Position numbers and translations under genes: made by a program. Under the pieces are notes generated by a model, which was given only the letters and a program-made list of their open reading frames with translations, was not told where the DNA came from and did no database searches. Positions 8,785-19,100 of a stretch of DNA of 64,000 nucleotides are shown piece by piece (the stretch's first letter is position 1; each line of letters opens with the position of its first letter). Source of the DNA: Flammeovirgaceae bacterium (GTDB taxonomy: Bacteria; Bacteroidota; Bacteroidia; Cytophagales; Cyclobacteriaceae); the NCBI GenBank assembly GCA_021298015.1, contig JAJTGY010000018.1, positions 1 through 64,000 on the forward strand. The letters run 5' to 3'.

Positions 8785-11421
8785 CTAGTCAGCGAAGTTA
8801 TTCCCAATGCTGCTGGCAATGCCGATGCGGAAACCATACGTCTGCTCGCGCCAGTCCTGCAAAGCAAGGGCTGCCTCTAGCCGGAAGATTCGCAGGATGC
8901 CATCAATCCCATAACCCAATTCGGTGTAGTTTTTTGATGTGGCGGTCTGAAGATAATTGACAAAAATGTTCTCCTGAATGCCAACCATTCGAATTTTGGG
9001 AATTCGGGTGATCAGGAATTTGCGAAAGTGATAGTGCACGTTGGCCGTGAAGTAATCATCATTTGTACTGTGTCGGTAATAGTCCAGCAAACGAAAGCTG
9101 CCCACGGGATCGGTGGTTACAAACGGGGTTCGGTTGCCCATAAAGTGAGCGTAGTCCATGAAGTACATGCGGTTGCGGTTTAAGAAGGTACCTGCGGTAA
9201 GAGCAAAATCGAGCCGCCCCCGGATGCCAATGTCGAAACCATAACGCATAGAAGCCTCTACCTGATCGAAGTCAATATCACTGCCTGCCAGGTCGCGGAA
9301 GCCCTTTCGGTATTCCAAACCAAAAACGGGTGTGGATTCGGAAATGGGAATTTTAGTGCCGTTTCGAATCCGGAATTTTTGCCACGGCTTTGCCTCTAAC
9401 CCGAATGTGCCCACCAACGCGTTATGCGTGGGGAAATTTGTGTCTGTTAGTTCCTCATTAACCGGAGCGTTGGGCGTGTATTGGTCACGGTTGCTTTTGA
9501 AGAAGGTATAGCTTGTGGTATTGATCAACTGATACCGTTTCGAGGCAGTCCAATACGTGTAAACCAGCAGCCTCGGATTGATTCGCTCGCGATAGCGGAG
9601 TTCTACAAAATCATGCTCGTAGATTTTCATCCAGTTGTCACCCAGAAACAGTGTGGTGAAGTCGTTAACGAGCGGATGAATGGGGTTATCTGGATTGAAC
9701 TGTTGAATGTAACGCCCTCCCGTCAGGGTCAGTCGCCTGTTCGTACTTCGGTAGTCAATGCGCAGAGTTCCTGAAAACGCATCGCGCGAGAAGGCATAAC
9801 GCGCCAGCGGACTGATTTCAAGGCGTGATGAACGCGGTAAAGCGCCTGGCTTAGTTGAATCGGATTTCACCCAGCGCTTGAAGTAACCCAACCGGTAAGT
9901 TAAAAATACCCCATCTACGGTATTAAAGCCGCCAAAAGGAGCACGAATTTCAAATGATGAAGTTTTGTTGATCGCGTAGGTGTCACCGGTAAGAATATCC
10001 CAGGGTTGAAATCCCGCTTTGCCTTTCTTTTTTCTTCTTCCCAGGGTATCGCCTTCGGCTTCTCTTCGCTCTACCTCAGCCAGACTGTCTGTAGTAAAAT
10101 ACCCCCGGATTTCCTCCTTGGTCAGCGGTACAGGTCGCATATCGGCCCAAAATGCGGAGTCCTTTTTGTACGCCAGGGAATCAACAGCATAGTTCGATTC
10201 AAACAGAACATCGGGTTCTTTTTGTTCTTTTTGTTCCTGTTTCTCGTATTCCTTCACCAGTTGTCGAAGCTCTTTGTCCGAAATTTCTTTACCCTCATTC
10301 AACCGTTGCTGTAACTGCTGATTCTTTTTGCTAAAGGTTTTCTCGACTCGTTTTGCTTCGTCTTTTTCCAGCTTTTCGTCAATCACTTTCATTTCCACTT
10401 GCAACTCGGGGTTCATCGTGATCTTGTAGTCTTTCACGGTAGCCAGGTATTGACCTTCAAACTCAAACCCAAACACTTTCCCATCCACCTGAAACTGCTG
10501 GGACACCGGCAACCAGGCTTTGTCTTCAATCGGATTGTAGAGCTGCTTGATGTTAAAGTTGATTCCAACTTTTGTGGCCTTTAATTCAAGGCTGTGAATA
10601 CTCCACCAGTCCTCTACGATGTAGATGATGCCTTCAAAGACGTTATCCCCCCGTGACCGCGGGGTGACTTTTATCTTACTGATTTCGTACTGACTGTCTT
10701 TAAACGAACCGAGATATTCGAATCGATAGTAGCTAAAGGATTTTGGCGACAGGGGCGATACTGTTTCTGCGATTTCGGGTTCATAAAAGCTTCCGAATAC
10801 GTAAGCGTTAGGGGAACTGTTACGGTTATTGCCGTTGGTATACACCGCTATCACCTTTTCCTCAAACTTTTTAGGACGTGTGTATTTGATCTCACTCACC
10901 GATTCCTGAATGAACACGCGATCCTTGGTAATGCCCTCTTTCTCCAAGGCTTTTTTGGCCAGCCAGGGGTAATCTTTCAGTTGTCCCCGCCCTTTGATGT
11001 ATACCTTGGCCGAATAGGTATCAATTTGCTGGGTATGAAATTTCGCTTTCGCTATGGCCTTGCGCATGATGGTGTAGGCGGGGTCTTCTTTACCGGCCCG
11101 TATGGTCACGGCCTGCAAAACAATCACCTGAGTTTTTAGTGTCACGTTCAGTTCAACAAACCCTTCGCTCACCTCAACCACAACGGCTTGGGTCTCATAA
11201 CCCAGATATTGAAAGAGTACATCATATTTTCCGGCCGCCAGCACGATTTCATAGCGGCCCTCTCCATCGGTAACAGCGCCACTTCCGGCCTGCCGTACAA
11301 ATACTGAGGCAAACGGCAGGGCTTTACCATCATCGGCTTTTACCAAACCGCGGATGCCTCCGGACCAACCGGGCACGGCTATCAGACTAACGGCAATTGC
11401 AGCAAGAATTGATTTCATCAC
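8785..11421 (-). CDS. DUF5686 / carboxypeptidase-like regulatory domain outer membrane protein
   Basis: 878 aa; signal peptide, CarboxypepD-reg-like 'IRGLVKADDGKALPFASVFV...GKYDVLFQYLGYETQ', then a long beta-rich region. Confidence 0.85.
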   Translation of the reverse strand: MMKSILAAIAVSLIAVPGWSGGIRGLVKADDGKALPFASVFVRQAGSGAVTDGEGRYEIVLAAGKYDVLFQYLGYETQAVVVEVSEGFVELNVTLKTQVIVLQAVTIRAGKEDPAYTIMRKAIAKAKFHTQQIDTYSAKVYIKGRGQLKDYPWLAKKALEKEGITKDRVFIQESVSEIKYTRPKKFEEKVIAVYTNGNNRNSSPNAYVFGSFYEPEIAETVSPLSPKSFSYYRFEYLGSFKDSQYEISKIKVTPRSRGDNVFEGIIYIVEDWWSIHSLELKATKVGINFNIKQLYNPIEDKAWLPVSQQFQVDGKVFGFEFEGQYLATVKDYKITMNPELQVEMKVIDEKLEKDEAKRVEKTFSKKNQQLQQRLNEGKEISDKELRQLVKEYEKQEQKEQKEPDVLFESNYAVDSLAYKKDSAFWADMRPVPLTKEEIRGYFTTDSLAEVERREAEGDTLGRRKKKGKAGFQPWDILTGDTYAINKTSSFEIRAPFGGFNTVDGVFLTYRLGYFKRWVKSDSTKPGALPRSSRLEISPLARYAFSRDAFSGTLRIDYRSTNRRLTLTGGRYIQQFNPDNPIHPLVNDFTTLFLGDNWMKIYEHDFVELRYRERINPRLLVYTYWTASKRYQLINTTSYTFFKSNRDQYTPNAPVNEELTDTNFPTHNALVGTFGLEAKPWQKFRIRNGTKIPISESTPVFGLEYRKGFRDLAGSDIDFDQVEASMRYGFDIGIRGRLDFALTAGTFLNRNRMYFMDYAHFMGNRTPFVTTDPVGSFRLLDYYRHSTNDDYFTANVHYHFRKFLITRIPKIRMVGIQENIFVNYLQTATSKNYTELGYGIDGILRIFRLEAALALQDWREQTYGFRIGIASSIGNNFAD

Positions 11422-11468
11422 ATCACCAAGACGCAGAAAAGTGAAAAAGGTTGACCAAATTCAGCCAA

Positions 11469-12056
11469 TTATCGGTAAAGATGCCTCTGACGAATCATTT
11501 GTTCAACAGGTTCGGGTACCAGATAACGTATCGACTTGTTATTTTGTATGCATTGCCGAATATAAGTGGCGGATATGTCGAGCAGCGGAGCATCGACCAG
11601 GGTAACGTTCGGGTGTCGATGCAATTCTGTCTTTTCAGACCCTGGGCGGGGATAAATGTACAACCCGTAGAGGTCCAGCAGTTGCCGGTAGTTTTTCCAC
11701 TTGGGCAAATTTACCAGGCTGTCCTCCCCTAAAATCACACGGAAGCTATAGTTGGGATACCTTTCAACAAGGTGAGCTAACGTGTCAATGGTATAACTTG
11801 GTCGGGGCAGGTGAAATTCCACGTCACTGACTTCCAATTTGTAATGATCGGCAATGGCCGCTTTAACCATGTCGTACCGGTCAAACTCGTGTAGCAGGCT
11901 TTTGGAGTCTTTCAGTGGGTTATGAGGCGATACTACGAACCACACTTTCGACAAATCCGTGTTTTCGGCCATAATATTGGCAATAATGAGGTGGCCGATA
12001 TGAATGGGATTAAATGACCCAAAGAACAAACCGATTTTCCGGGCCGGGGCATCCAT
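11469..12056 (-). CDS. nadD: Nicotinate-nucleotide adenylyltransferase
   Basis: 'IGLFFGSFNPIHIGHLIIANIM' nucleotidyltransferase motif; 195 aa. Confidence 0.95.
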   Translation of the reverse strand: MDAPARKIGLFFGSFNPIHIGHLIIANIMAENTDLSKVWFVVSPHNPLKDSKSLLHEFDRYDMVKAAIADHYKLEVSDVEFHLPRPSYTIDTLAHLVERYPNYSFRVILGEDSLVNLPKWKNYRQLLDLYGLYIYPRPGSEKTELHRHPNVTLVDAPLLDISATYIRQCIQNNKSIRYLVPEPVEQMIRQRHLYR

Positions 12057-12628
12057 CAGGGTTTCCGTTTGAATTCGTCATAGAGGCGTTGCGCCTCCGC
12101 CAGCGATCGGTCGAGTACTTCGTTTACCAAAACAACATCAAACTTATCCTCAAAGGTGAGTTCAAACTTGGCTTTAAACAACCTGCGCGACAGACTCTCC
12201 TCGCTTTCGGTACCGCGGCCGGCAAGTCGCTGCTTCAGAATGTCCAGCGAGGGCACCTTCACAAAAATGGCGAGTGCCTTTTCGCCAAAATATTTCTTCA
12301 GGTTTACACCCCCCTGCACATCAACATCGAAAATCACATTTTTGCCACTTGCCCAAATGCGCTCAATCTCTGACTTGAGCGTGCCATAGAAATTGCCCGC
12401 ATACACTTCCTCCCACTCGATGAACTCCTGATTATCAATTTTTGCCTTGAATTCATCGGGGGTCAAAAAATAGTAGTCTTTTCCATGTTCTTCTGTGCGG
12501 CCGCGCCTGTCGCGGGTGGAGGCGGAGATGGAGAACCCCAGATCCGGATTGTGGGCCAACAAGTGCTTGACAATCGTGGTCTTCCCGGATCCTGAGGGTG
12601 CCGAAAAGATTAGTGCTTTACCGGCCAT
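12056..12628 (-). CDS. gmk: Guanylate kinase
   Basis: '[20 protein letters not shown]', '[19 protein letters not shown]'. Start set at ATG 12628 (MAGKALIF). Confidence 0.95.
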   Translation of the reverse strand: MAGKALIFSAPSGSGKTTIVKHLLAHNPDLGFSISASTRDRRGRTEEHGKDYYFLTPDEFKAKIDNQEFIEWEEVYAGNFYGTLKSEIERIWASGKNVIFDVDVQGGVNLKKYFGEKALAIFVKVPSLDILKQRLAGRGTESEESLSRRLFKAKFELTFEDKFDVVLVNEVLDRSLAEAQRLYDEFKRKP

Positions 12629-12875
12629 TAGCTTGAATTTGCATGCGGATTTGTTCGGCAAGGGTTTGGGGCACCTGCCCCCCGCAGCAGGTGGTCTTAA
12701 TCATCGTTTTGATGAGTTGATCCACCTGGTACTGCTCATAGCACGGGATGCATTCTGCGAGGTGGTCGCGCAGAAATTTTTCCTCTTCTGCGGTAGCCTC
12801 TCCGTCAACAATCAGCTGCAGCATTTTCATGCATGAGCAGGGCGTGGGGCCGGAGGGTGGGTTTGTGTTTTGCAT
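12618..12875 (-). CDS. Zinc-finger (ZAS-type) anti-sigma factor
   Basis: '[13 protein letters not shown]' gives H-x3-C-x2-C; directly downstream of an ECF sigma gene. Confidence 0.75.
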   Translation of the reverse strand: MQNTNPPSGPTPCSCMKMLQLIVDGEATAEEEKFLRDHLAECIPCYEQYQVDQLIKTMIKTTCCGGQVPQTLAEQIRMQIQANGR

Positions 12876-12880
12876 AGCAC

Positions 12881-13462
12881 TCAGCTTTTATACCCCATTT
12901 GGCGGGCGTATTCGGTCAGTTTTTCTTTGAGCAGATTGCGCGCCCGATGCAAACGGCTTCGCACCGTGCCAATCGGGATATCGAGAATCTTAGCCATTTC
13001 TTCATACTTGAAACCCTCCAGATCGCACAATATAATTACCGTACGAAAATCCACATCCAGCGCGTTCAATGCGTTCGAGATTTCATCTCCTAACATCCCC
13101 TGCAAAACATCCACTCGTAGGTCCGGTGTAATCTGGCGATCAACATCTTCCGAGTTATAGTACGCCTCCACTTCCTGATAGTCTACCTTATTCGGCTCCT
13201 TGCGTTTCTTCCGGTAGTCGTTGATGAAGCTGTTTTTCATGATTCGGAACAGCCACGCCTTGGCATTAGTTCCTTTTTGGAACGAATCGATAAAGCGGTA
13301 TGCCTTCAGGTAGGTGTCCTGAACGAGATCCTGAGCATCATCGCTATTCAGCGTCAGCCGGTAGCCGAAGTTGTACATCGACCTCATGTGGGGCATAAAT
13401 TCATTATCAAACAAGGCCTGTTTCTCGGCAGCAGTATAGTTCTGTCTGGGCGACTCGTCCAT
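12881..13462 (-). CDS. ECF/sigma-70 family RNA polymerase sigma factor
   Basis: 'SDDAQDLVQDTYLKAYRFIDSFQKGTNAKAWLFRIMKNSFINDYRKKRKEP' region 2; 'YEEMAKILDIPIGTVRSRLHRARNLLKE' region 4. Confidence 0.93.
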   Translation of the reverse strand: MDESPRQNYTAAEKQALFDNEFMPHMRSMYNFGYRLTLNSDDAQDLVQDTYLKAYRFIDSFQKGTNAKAWLFRIMKNSFINDYRKKRKEPNKVDYQEVEAYYNSEDVDRQITPDLRVDVLQGMLGDEISNALNALDVDFRTVIILCDLEGFKYEEMAKILDIPIGTVRSRLHRARNLLKEKLTEYARQMGYKS

Positions 13463-13497
13463 GAGGGGTTAAAAATACAAAGGGCTACTGAACCACC

Positions 13498-14487
13498 CTA
13501 CTGCGCAGGGAAATCAATTACCGATGGTTTTTTTACCACGAGGTAGCCAATTTTTTTGATAACGCGCAGAACAGGATTATGCTCGTTTTTATAAGAAGGT
13601 CTTACACGGTTGCGCGTGCCCAGGGTGGGTTTATGGTTTGCTAGTTCTTGATAGGGATGTTCAATTAACGCCTGGCAGTAAGTTTCCGTCAATGAGGCAA
13701 CTTCCGGAAAATCGTTAAGCTGCACATCTGGATCGTAAACGGATAGTTGCTTCGGTTTTGAAATTTTAAACCCACTGAAATGGAAAAACCGTAGGGGGTG
13801 ATCATTCACCTGAAAAAAGCCGTTTTGCCGGGTGATTCTGCGGTGATGTATGTTCCAGTACGCAACATTGTACCCTGGGTCGGTGATGATTCTGACCTGA
13901 GTGAAGTAAGCGGGAACAAAGTTTAGCCAGATTTGATCAACGAATAGTCCCGGCTTACCCTGATAGGAGAACTCGGCCATCCGATTCTTCCACCAATTCA
14001 AAAATAGGAGCGATTGCTCTCCGGCCCGAAGGGCAAAAAAGCCACCGTTAAAGATTCCCGATTCCAACATATGGAGTTCATTCTTTTTGTTCAGCCCATC
14101 TTGGGCCAGCAGGTGAGGAGTCAAAAAAATTTGATCATCCGGGTAGTGCTCAAGCACAGGTAAGCGGCCATAAACGACCACATCCGAATCAAAGTAGAAA
14201 ACCTCCTTTGCCCCCTTTTCCCTCATCAGGTAATCGGCATAAAAAGGCTTGAGTGCGCACGACAACTCAAAAATGTTGTAACGCGAGAGCATACTTCCGA
14301 GATTTGATATCCCGATATCTTCAACAAACAGGAAACGGAGGTTATTTGAGGGCGGAAGTATTACATCCTTTTTTTCAAGTATACCTACATAAAAGGTATA
14401 GTCAGGATGGTGCGTAAGAAATGAGTCCGCCAGTACGCCTGCAAATGGAAGATAGTTAGCAGAGACAATGGCAAAAGCAGCTTTCAT
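13498..14487 (-). CDS. Glycosyltransferase (GT8-like)
   Basis: 'EVFYFDSDVVVYGRLPVLEHYPDDQIFLTPHL' DxD-type motif. Confidence 0.75.
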   Translation of the reverse strand: MKAAFAIVSANYLPFAGVLADSFLTHHPDYTFYVGILEKKDVILPPSNNLRFLFVEDIGISNLGSMLSRYNIFELSCALKPFYADYLMREKGAKEVFYFDSDVVVYGRLPVLEHYPDDQIFLTPHLLAQDGLNKKNELHMLESGIFNGGFFALRAGEQSLLFLNWWKNRMAEFSYQGKPGLFVDQIWLNFVPAYFTQVRIITDPGYNVAYWNIHHRRITRQNGFFQVNDHPLRFFHFSGFKISKPKQLSVYDPDVQLNDFPEVASLTETYCQALIEHPYQELANHKPTLGTRNRVRPSYKNEHNPVLRVIKKIGYLVVKKPSVIDFPAQ

Positions 14488-14534
14488 AGACGGGCCCGCG
14501 AGTCCGAAAGGTAATTGATATAGTCGGGCATTCG

Positions 14535-15407
14535 CTATGTAATTCTGTAATTCTTGTATTCACCAATGCGGTAACCGACTAGCGAACTGATTAATCGCTT
14601 TACGCGTTCACGTAAGCTGTAGCGCTTTCGACTAATGTCGTGGTCAAAACTCCAATTTTTTCTTTGAATGCGCCCTTCCATCACGAGGGGATGTGTGCCG
14701 TTGAATCGCTCCAATGAATCAATCAGAGAATAATCGAACTCATTTGCTGCGGCCAGGTTTTGATCAATCCATTCATCGGTTTGGTAAAATTTACTCCAAC
14801 CGGTGATTTTCTCCTGCATTTTTCGTGGATCTTTTACCCAGCCGTAATGGTAAATGAATGCGTCAATCAACTTTACGCGAAGTTTTTCATTTGGTCTTTT
14901 ACGGAAGCCCTGCGCATCGCGATAGGAGAATACTGATGGCAGGTTGCGAACAACACGAATCTCCCTCTGGTACCATCGCCAGGATTCACCCACATAGTCG
15001 TACGAACCATAGAAATGCTTGTAGTTAAAAAGCAGGCCCTCAACGCTTGTATCGGATTCAAACCGCTTCATAGCCTGTTGAACCGCAGGGTAATACTGTT
15101 CATGCAATACCTCATCGGCTTGGATATAAAAACACCAGGTGACATCCGCACTTACGGCTCGTAACGCTTTGTCGGTCTCCAGTGCAAACGTGCGGCCACC
15201 CGCTCGTACGGAATCATCCCACACGGTTTGAATGATTCTGATTTTTTCGGATGGGATGGATTGAATCAACGACAGGGTATCATCTTCTGATTTCCCCACG
15301 GCAACTACCATCTCGTCACAAAGCGGAAGAATAGACGAGATGGCTTCAACAATGGGGTAATCGTACTTGATTACATTTCGGGCGATCGTAAAGCCGGCAA
15401 CTTTCAT
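14535..15407 (-). CDS. Glycosyltransferase family 2-like
   Basis: 'MKVAGFTIARNVIKYDYPIVEAISSILPLCDEMVVAVGKSEDDT'. Likely start ATG 15407. Confidence 0.75.
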   Translation of the reverse strand: MKVAGFTIARNVIKYDYPIVEAISSILPLCDEMVVAVGKSEDDTLSLIQSIPSEKIRIIQTVWDDSVRAGGRTFALETDKALRAVSADVTWCFYIQADEVLHEQYYPAVQQAMKRFESDTSVEGLLFNYKHFYGSYDYVGESWRWYQREIRVVRNLPSVFSYRDAQGFRKRPNEKLRVKLIDAFIYHYGWVKDPRKMQEKITGWSKFYQTDEWIDQNLAAANEFDYSLIDSLERFNGTHPLVMEGRIQRKNWSFDHDISRKRYSLRERVKRLISSLVGYRIGEYKNYRIT

Positions 15408-15432
15408 GAAACACAACGCTTTAGAAACGAAC

Positions 15433-17208
15433 CTATGCCACCCCTTCTTTGCAGGCGCTTAAATGGGTTTGTGCAACTGAATCGATGACATCACGAACCT
15501 GATTGGTTGAGATCTGTCGGATACATTCGCAGGAGTCAATTCCGCTGCAACTCGAACAGGACTGCTTCGACACGAGGTATTGCGCTCGCTCCCCTATTGG
15601 GGACCACCGACCCGGATGAATCGGTTTCAGGGGAACAAAAAGACCTATTGCAGGCTTGCCAAGTGCCGCGGCAACATGCAACACACCTGTGCTTCCAGCC
15701 AAAAGAGCATCAGATTGGCTTATCAACGCCATCATCTCCAGCAGACTGGTTTTCCCGGTCATGTCAACAACATGGGGCTGTCCAAACAATTCAGGCAATT
15801 CTTTTCTTATCAATTCACCTTCACTTGATAACCCCGTGATCAGAATTTGAAATCTTTGTGGAGCAAGACATTCAACGAGCTCGAGATAACAGGCCAAAGG
15901 CCATTCTCGACCATGCCCTTTTGATTTGGGGTGTATGATCAAATTGAACCGATTTGGATCAATTGGAAATTCAGCACGGCCCAATTTAGGTCGAAGTCCA
16001 TAAAGTTTCTGTATTTCAACCTTATCAAGATCATTAGAAAGTAAAAAGGGTTGTAACAATTTGAAGTTAAGCTGTGCCTCGTGAAGCTCAGACCTTATTC
16101 TGCTAAAAAAAACCAGGCGATTGCATGTCAGCCAATGATACCAGCGATGAGCTGTGCCAACCCTTGTTTTTATGCCCATCTTTACAGCAACCCTTGCTAT
16201 TTCAGTATCAGGGAAAACATGGATTATTGAGGTGGGCTTAAGCGTTAAAAACCCCATCGGATTCGAAATGAATTGGGCGCGGTCAATGAACCCATCGATG
16301 AAGCAACTTGATTCAATTACGGGCTGGGTATAGCTCCGACCGATCAAGTAGATCCTTAATCCCGGTATTTTTTTTTTGAGGTAGCCGGCTAGCGGAATAG
16401 TCAGCACTACATCACCTAAATTATCAGTTCGGCTGATGAATAGACAACTGCCCAATTCCGAAAAGCGGTTTAATTCATAGAGCTTTGAGTACTTGTAGAA
16501 CACGTGATTAGCAACAGCCTTAGCTACCATGAGGCCTGCAAACCCATCTTGAAAACCTCGCTTTAATACAAAACTTCGAAAAAACGCGAATGTGGAGTGG
16601 ATGTATATCTTAAAGACCGAACTCCTTTTTTTCCCTACATTTTCGCGAGCAAATATATCTGAGTATCGCTGAATCTTCTGGATGGATTCGTACGCATCGG
16701 AATAGGCCCGGTGCATCAGGTTGCCTTTCAGCTGTTGAACTCTGGCATTTTTAGTGAGAATAACTCTATCATGTGGATTTTCGCCCCCCCAACTTCCAAA
16801 GCTCTTTTTCCACAAACGTATTTTACGATCAGGATACCAATCACCGTGTCGAATCCATTTGCCGCCATAGCTAGATAAACGATTCATCCGATAGGCTTCG
16901 ACCTTCCAATCTGTTTTTACTCTTAAGATTGACTCGGTTAGTTCGGCAGACAAGTACTCATCTGCATCGAGCGACAATACGCATTCATGAGTTGCAAGGC
17001 TTAAAGCAAAATTTTTCTGCTCAATATGGCTTACAAACCTATTCTGAATAAAACGGGCTCCTTTGGCCAAGCAAATTTCCTGTGTTCGATCTGTTGAGAA
17101 CGAGTCAACAACAACCAACTCATCTACCACGGGTAAAAGGGAATTCAAACACCTCTCAATATTCCCTTCTTCATTGAAGGTAATTACAACTGCACTTATC
17201 TTTTCCAT
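15433..17208 (-). CDS. Fused glycosyltransferase: N-terminal GT2 (WaaE/KdtX-like) plus C-terminal GT9 heptosyltransferase-like domain
   Basis: N-term 'ISAVVITFNEEGNIERCLNSLLPVVDELVVVDSFSTDRTQEI'; C-term 'LFISRTDNLGDVVLTIPLAGYLKKKIPGLRIYLIGRSYT' and 'LLAGSTGVLHVAAALGKPAIGLF'. Confidence 0.85.
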   Translation of the reverse strand: MEKISAVVITFNEEGNIERCLNSLLPVVDELVVVDSFSTDRTQEICLAKGARFIQNRFVSHIEQKNFALSLATHECVLSLDADEYLSAELTESILRVKTDWKVEAYRMNRLSSYGGKWIRHGDWYPDRKIRLWKKSFGSWGGENPHDRVILTKNARVQQLKGNLMHRAYSDAYESIQKIQRYSDIFARENVGKKRSSVFKIYIHSTFAFFRSFVLKRGFQDGFAGLMVAKAVANHVFYKYSKLYELNRFSELGSCLFISRTDNLGDVVLTIPLAGYLKKKIPGLRIYLIGRSYTQPVIESSCFIDGFIDRAQFISNPMGFLTLKPTSIIHVFPDTEIARVAVKMGIKTRVGTAHRWYHWLTCNRLVFFSRIRSELHEAQLNFKLLQPFLLSNDLDKVEIQKLYGLRPKLGRAEFPIDPNRFNLIIHPKSKGHGREWPLACYLELVECLAPQRFQILITGLSSEGELIRKELPELFGQPHVVDMTGKTSLLEMMALISQSDALLAGSTGVLHVAAALGKPAIGLFVPLKPIHPGRWSPIGERAQYLVSKQSCSSCSGIDSCECIRQISTNQVRDVIDSVAQTHLSACKEGVA

Positions 17209-17282
17209 AACAAGCTAAGGGCAAGATAATCATTTTTTTTCCGGTCGGATCAAGAAACAACCATCTGTGGCAAACGATTCGG

Positions 17283-17999
17283 CTACAAACTCATCATATC
17301 CTTAAACCGGGCAGCCTGCCTCCGGCTCACTTCTACTTTGTCTCCACCCCGCAAGCGCACCATTAAACCACCGTTAAACCAGGGCTCAATGCCCTCGACC
17401 CAGCTTAGATTAACGATATGTTTACGGCTGGCGCGGAAAAATGCCCGTTCATCAAGTTTTTCATCCAGCGCGTTTAATGATTTATGAATCATTGGCCGAT
17501 TGCTGTCGAAATGGACTTTGATATAGTTGCCGTCTGACTCAAACATACGCACTTGCGCCAGGCTCACAAACCAACAGCGTTCGCCATCTTTAACAAACAC
17601 TTGGTCGTCTAATCCGAGTTTCTTGTCGCGAGGGTTCCCTGAGCGCATACGTTCCTTTTCCTGCACTTTGTGTACGGCTTCCCCCAAACGCTCGGGTGTA
17701 ATGGGCTTGAGCAAATAGTCTAGTGCGTTAACCTCAAATGCTTTCAGTGCGAATTCGTCATAGGCGGTAGTGAAAACCACAAGTGGAGCCGAATCCAGCG
17801 ACTCCAGCAAATGGAAACCGGTTCGGCCCGGCATCTGAATGTCCAAAAACAACAAGTCCGGATTCAGGTCGGTGATCATTTGCTCGGCTTCATCTGCGTT
17901 GGCGGCCTCACCGGCAATTTCAATAGAGGGGTGCTCTTCCAGTAGTTTCATCAATTCTTTCCTGGCCAGTCGCTCGTCATCAACAATAAGGGCTTTCAT
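17283..17999 (-). CDS. LytTR-family response regulator
   Basis: REC domain 'MKALIVDDERLARKEL...DLLFLDIQMPGRTG' plus C-terminal LytTR DNA-binding region. Confidence 0.93.
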   Translation of the reverse strand: MKALIVDDERLARKELMKLLEEHPSIEIAGEAANADEAEQMITDLNPDLLFLDIQMPGRTGFHLLESLDSAPLVVFTTAYDEFALKAFEVNALDYLLKPITPERLGEAVHKVQEKERMRSGNPRDKKLGLDDQVFVKDGERCWFVSLAQVRMFESDGNYIKVHFDSNRPMIHKSLNALDEKLDERAFFRASRKHIVNLSWVEGIEPWFNGGLMVRLRGGDKVEVSRRQAARFKDMMSL

Positions 18000-18018
18000 C
18001 CTGGAGATGGGTTAAAAA

Positions 18019-19068
18019 TTAAACGTTGTACAGATGGGGCACCGTTACTTCGGTAACCACAAAATTGTCTTTTTCGGTGATGATCCGGAAGGATGCCTCA
18101 TCGTGATAAATCAATTTTAGACGCTGACGTGTATTGTCCAAGCCCAGCCCCGTACCCGGTGTGTTCGGGCTGCCTAGCTTAAAACTGCCACTGTTGCGGA
18201 TGATCATACGCAGCCGATCGCCTTCAACCCGGGTTCTGATTTGAATTAAACCGCCATCGCGCAGTTGCGAAATGCCATGCTTGATCCCGTTTTCAACCAG
18301 CGTTTGAACCATCAACGTGGGCACATAAAAATCATGAGAGGCAGGGTCTATGTCAAACTCCGTGCGCAACCGCTCTTCGAACCGAATGGATTCAAGCCCC
18401 AGATAATCGGTAACAATGCGCAGTTCGTCCGAAAACTTGCTTAAACCCCGCTTTTCGGCAACCAGCGAATTGCGCAGGATGTTGGACATTTGGTTGATGG
18501 CCAGTTTGGCCTTGACCGGGTTTTCGTCTACCAGGCCGCGAATCGAGTTTAGGGCGTTGAATATGAAGTGAGGATTAATCTGAGATTTCAGATTGTTCAG
18601 TTCAATCTCTTTGAACGAGGCTTCCAGTTTTAAACTCTTGTTGTACCGCTCAAAGTAATTGTAGATAAAATACAGGGCCGCCCAGATGAAGAAGAATATG
18701 CCGTAGGTAAAGACACCTTGAAAAAAGTTTGCCGTGTTGAAAATCACCTCCGCATTATACAGGCCGGTAACCCACGATACCGGAATCCGGGCAACGTACA
18801 TGACGGCACCCATGGCCACTACGGTGGCCAACACGACCGGAATGAGTTTTCGAAGGCCAACATCCAGCCAATGAAACCGGTTGCTGGCGGAGCGGAACAA
18901 GTGCGTAATCAGCAGGCAAAGTGCGGCTTCCGCCACAAAAAAAACAACACGCCCGCCCGCAATGTGGCCATCATCCGCAGCCAAAATCGCCACCAGGGTT
19001 TGAAAGCCCGCGTAGGCAGCCCAGCCGCTGAACTGCAATGACCAGTATAAACGGGTTTTATTAACCAC
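18019..19068 (-). CDS. LytS/YehU-type sensor histidine kinase
   Basis: His_kinase motif 'LKSQINPHFIFNALNSIRGL' and HATPase 'LVENGIKHG'. Confidence 0.93.
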   Translation of the reverse strand: MVNKTRLYWSLQFSGWAAYAGFQTLVAILAADDGHIAGGRVVFFVAEAALCLLITHLFRSASNRFHWLDVGLRKLIPVVLATVVAMGAVMYVARIPVSWVTGLYNAEVIFNTANFFQGVFTYGIFFFIWAALYFIYNYFERYNKSLKLEASFKEIELNNLKSQINPHFIFNALNSIRGLVDENPVKAKLAINQMSNILRNSLVAEKRGLSKFSDELRIVTDYLGLESIRFEERLRTEFDIDPASHDFYVPTLMVQTLVENGIKHGISQLRDGGLIQIRTRVEGDRLRMIIRNSGSFKLGSPNTPGTGLGLDNTRQRLKLIYHDEASFRIITEKDNFVVTEVTVPHLYNV

Positions 19069-19100
19069 GTGTGAAAGTTAATGGTAATTCGCCTTGGCAA

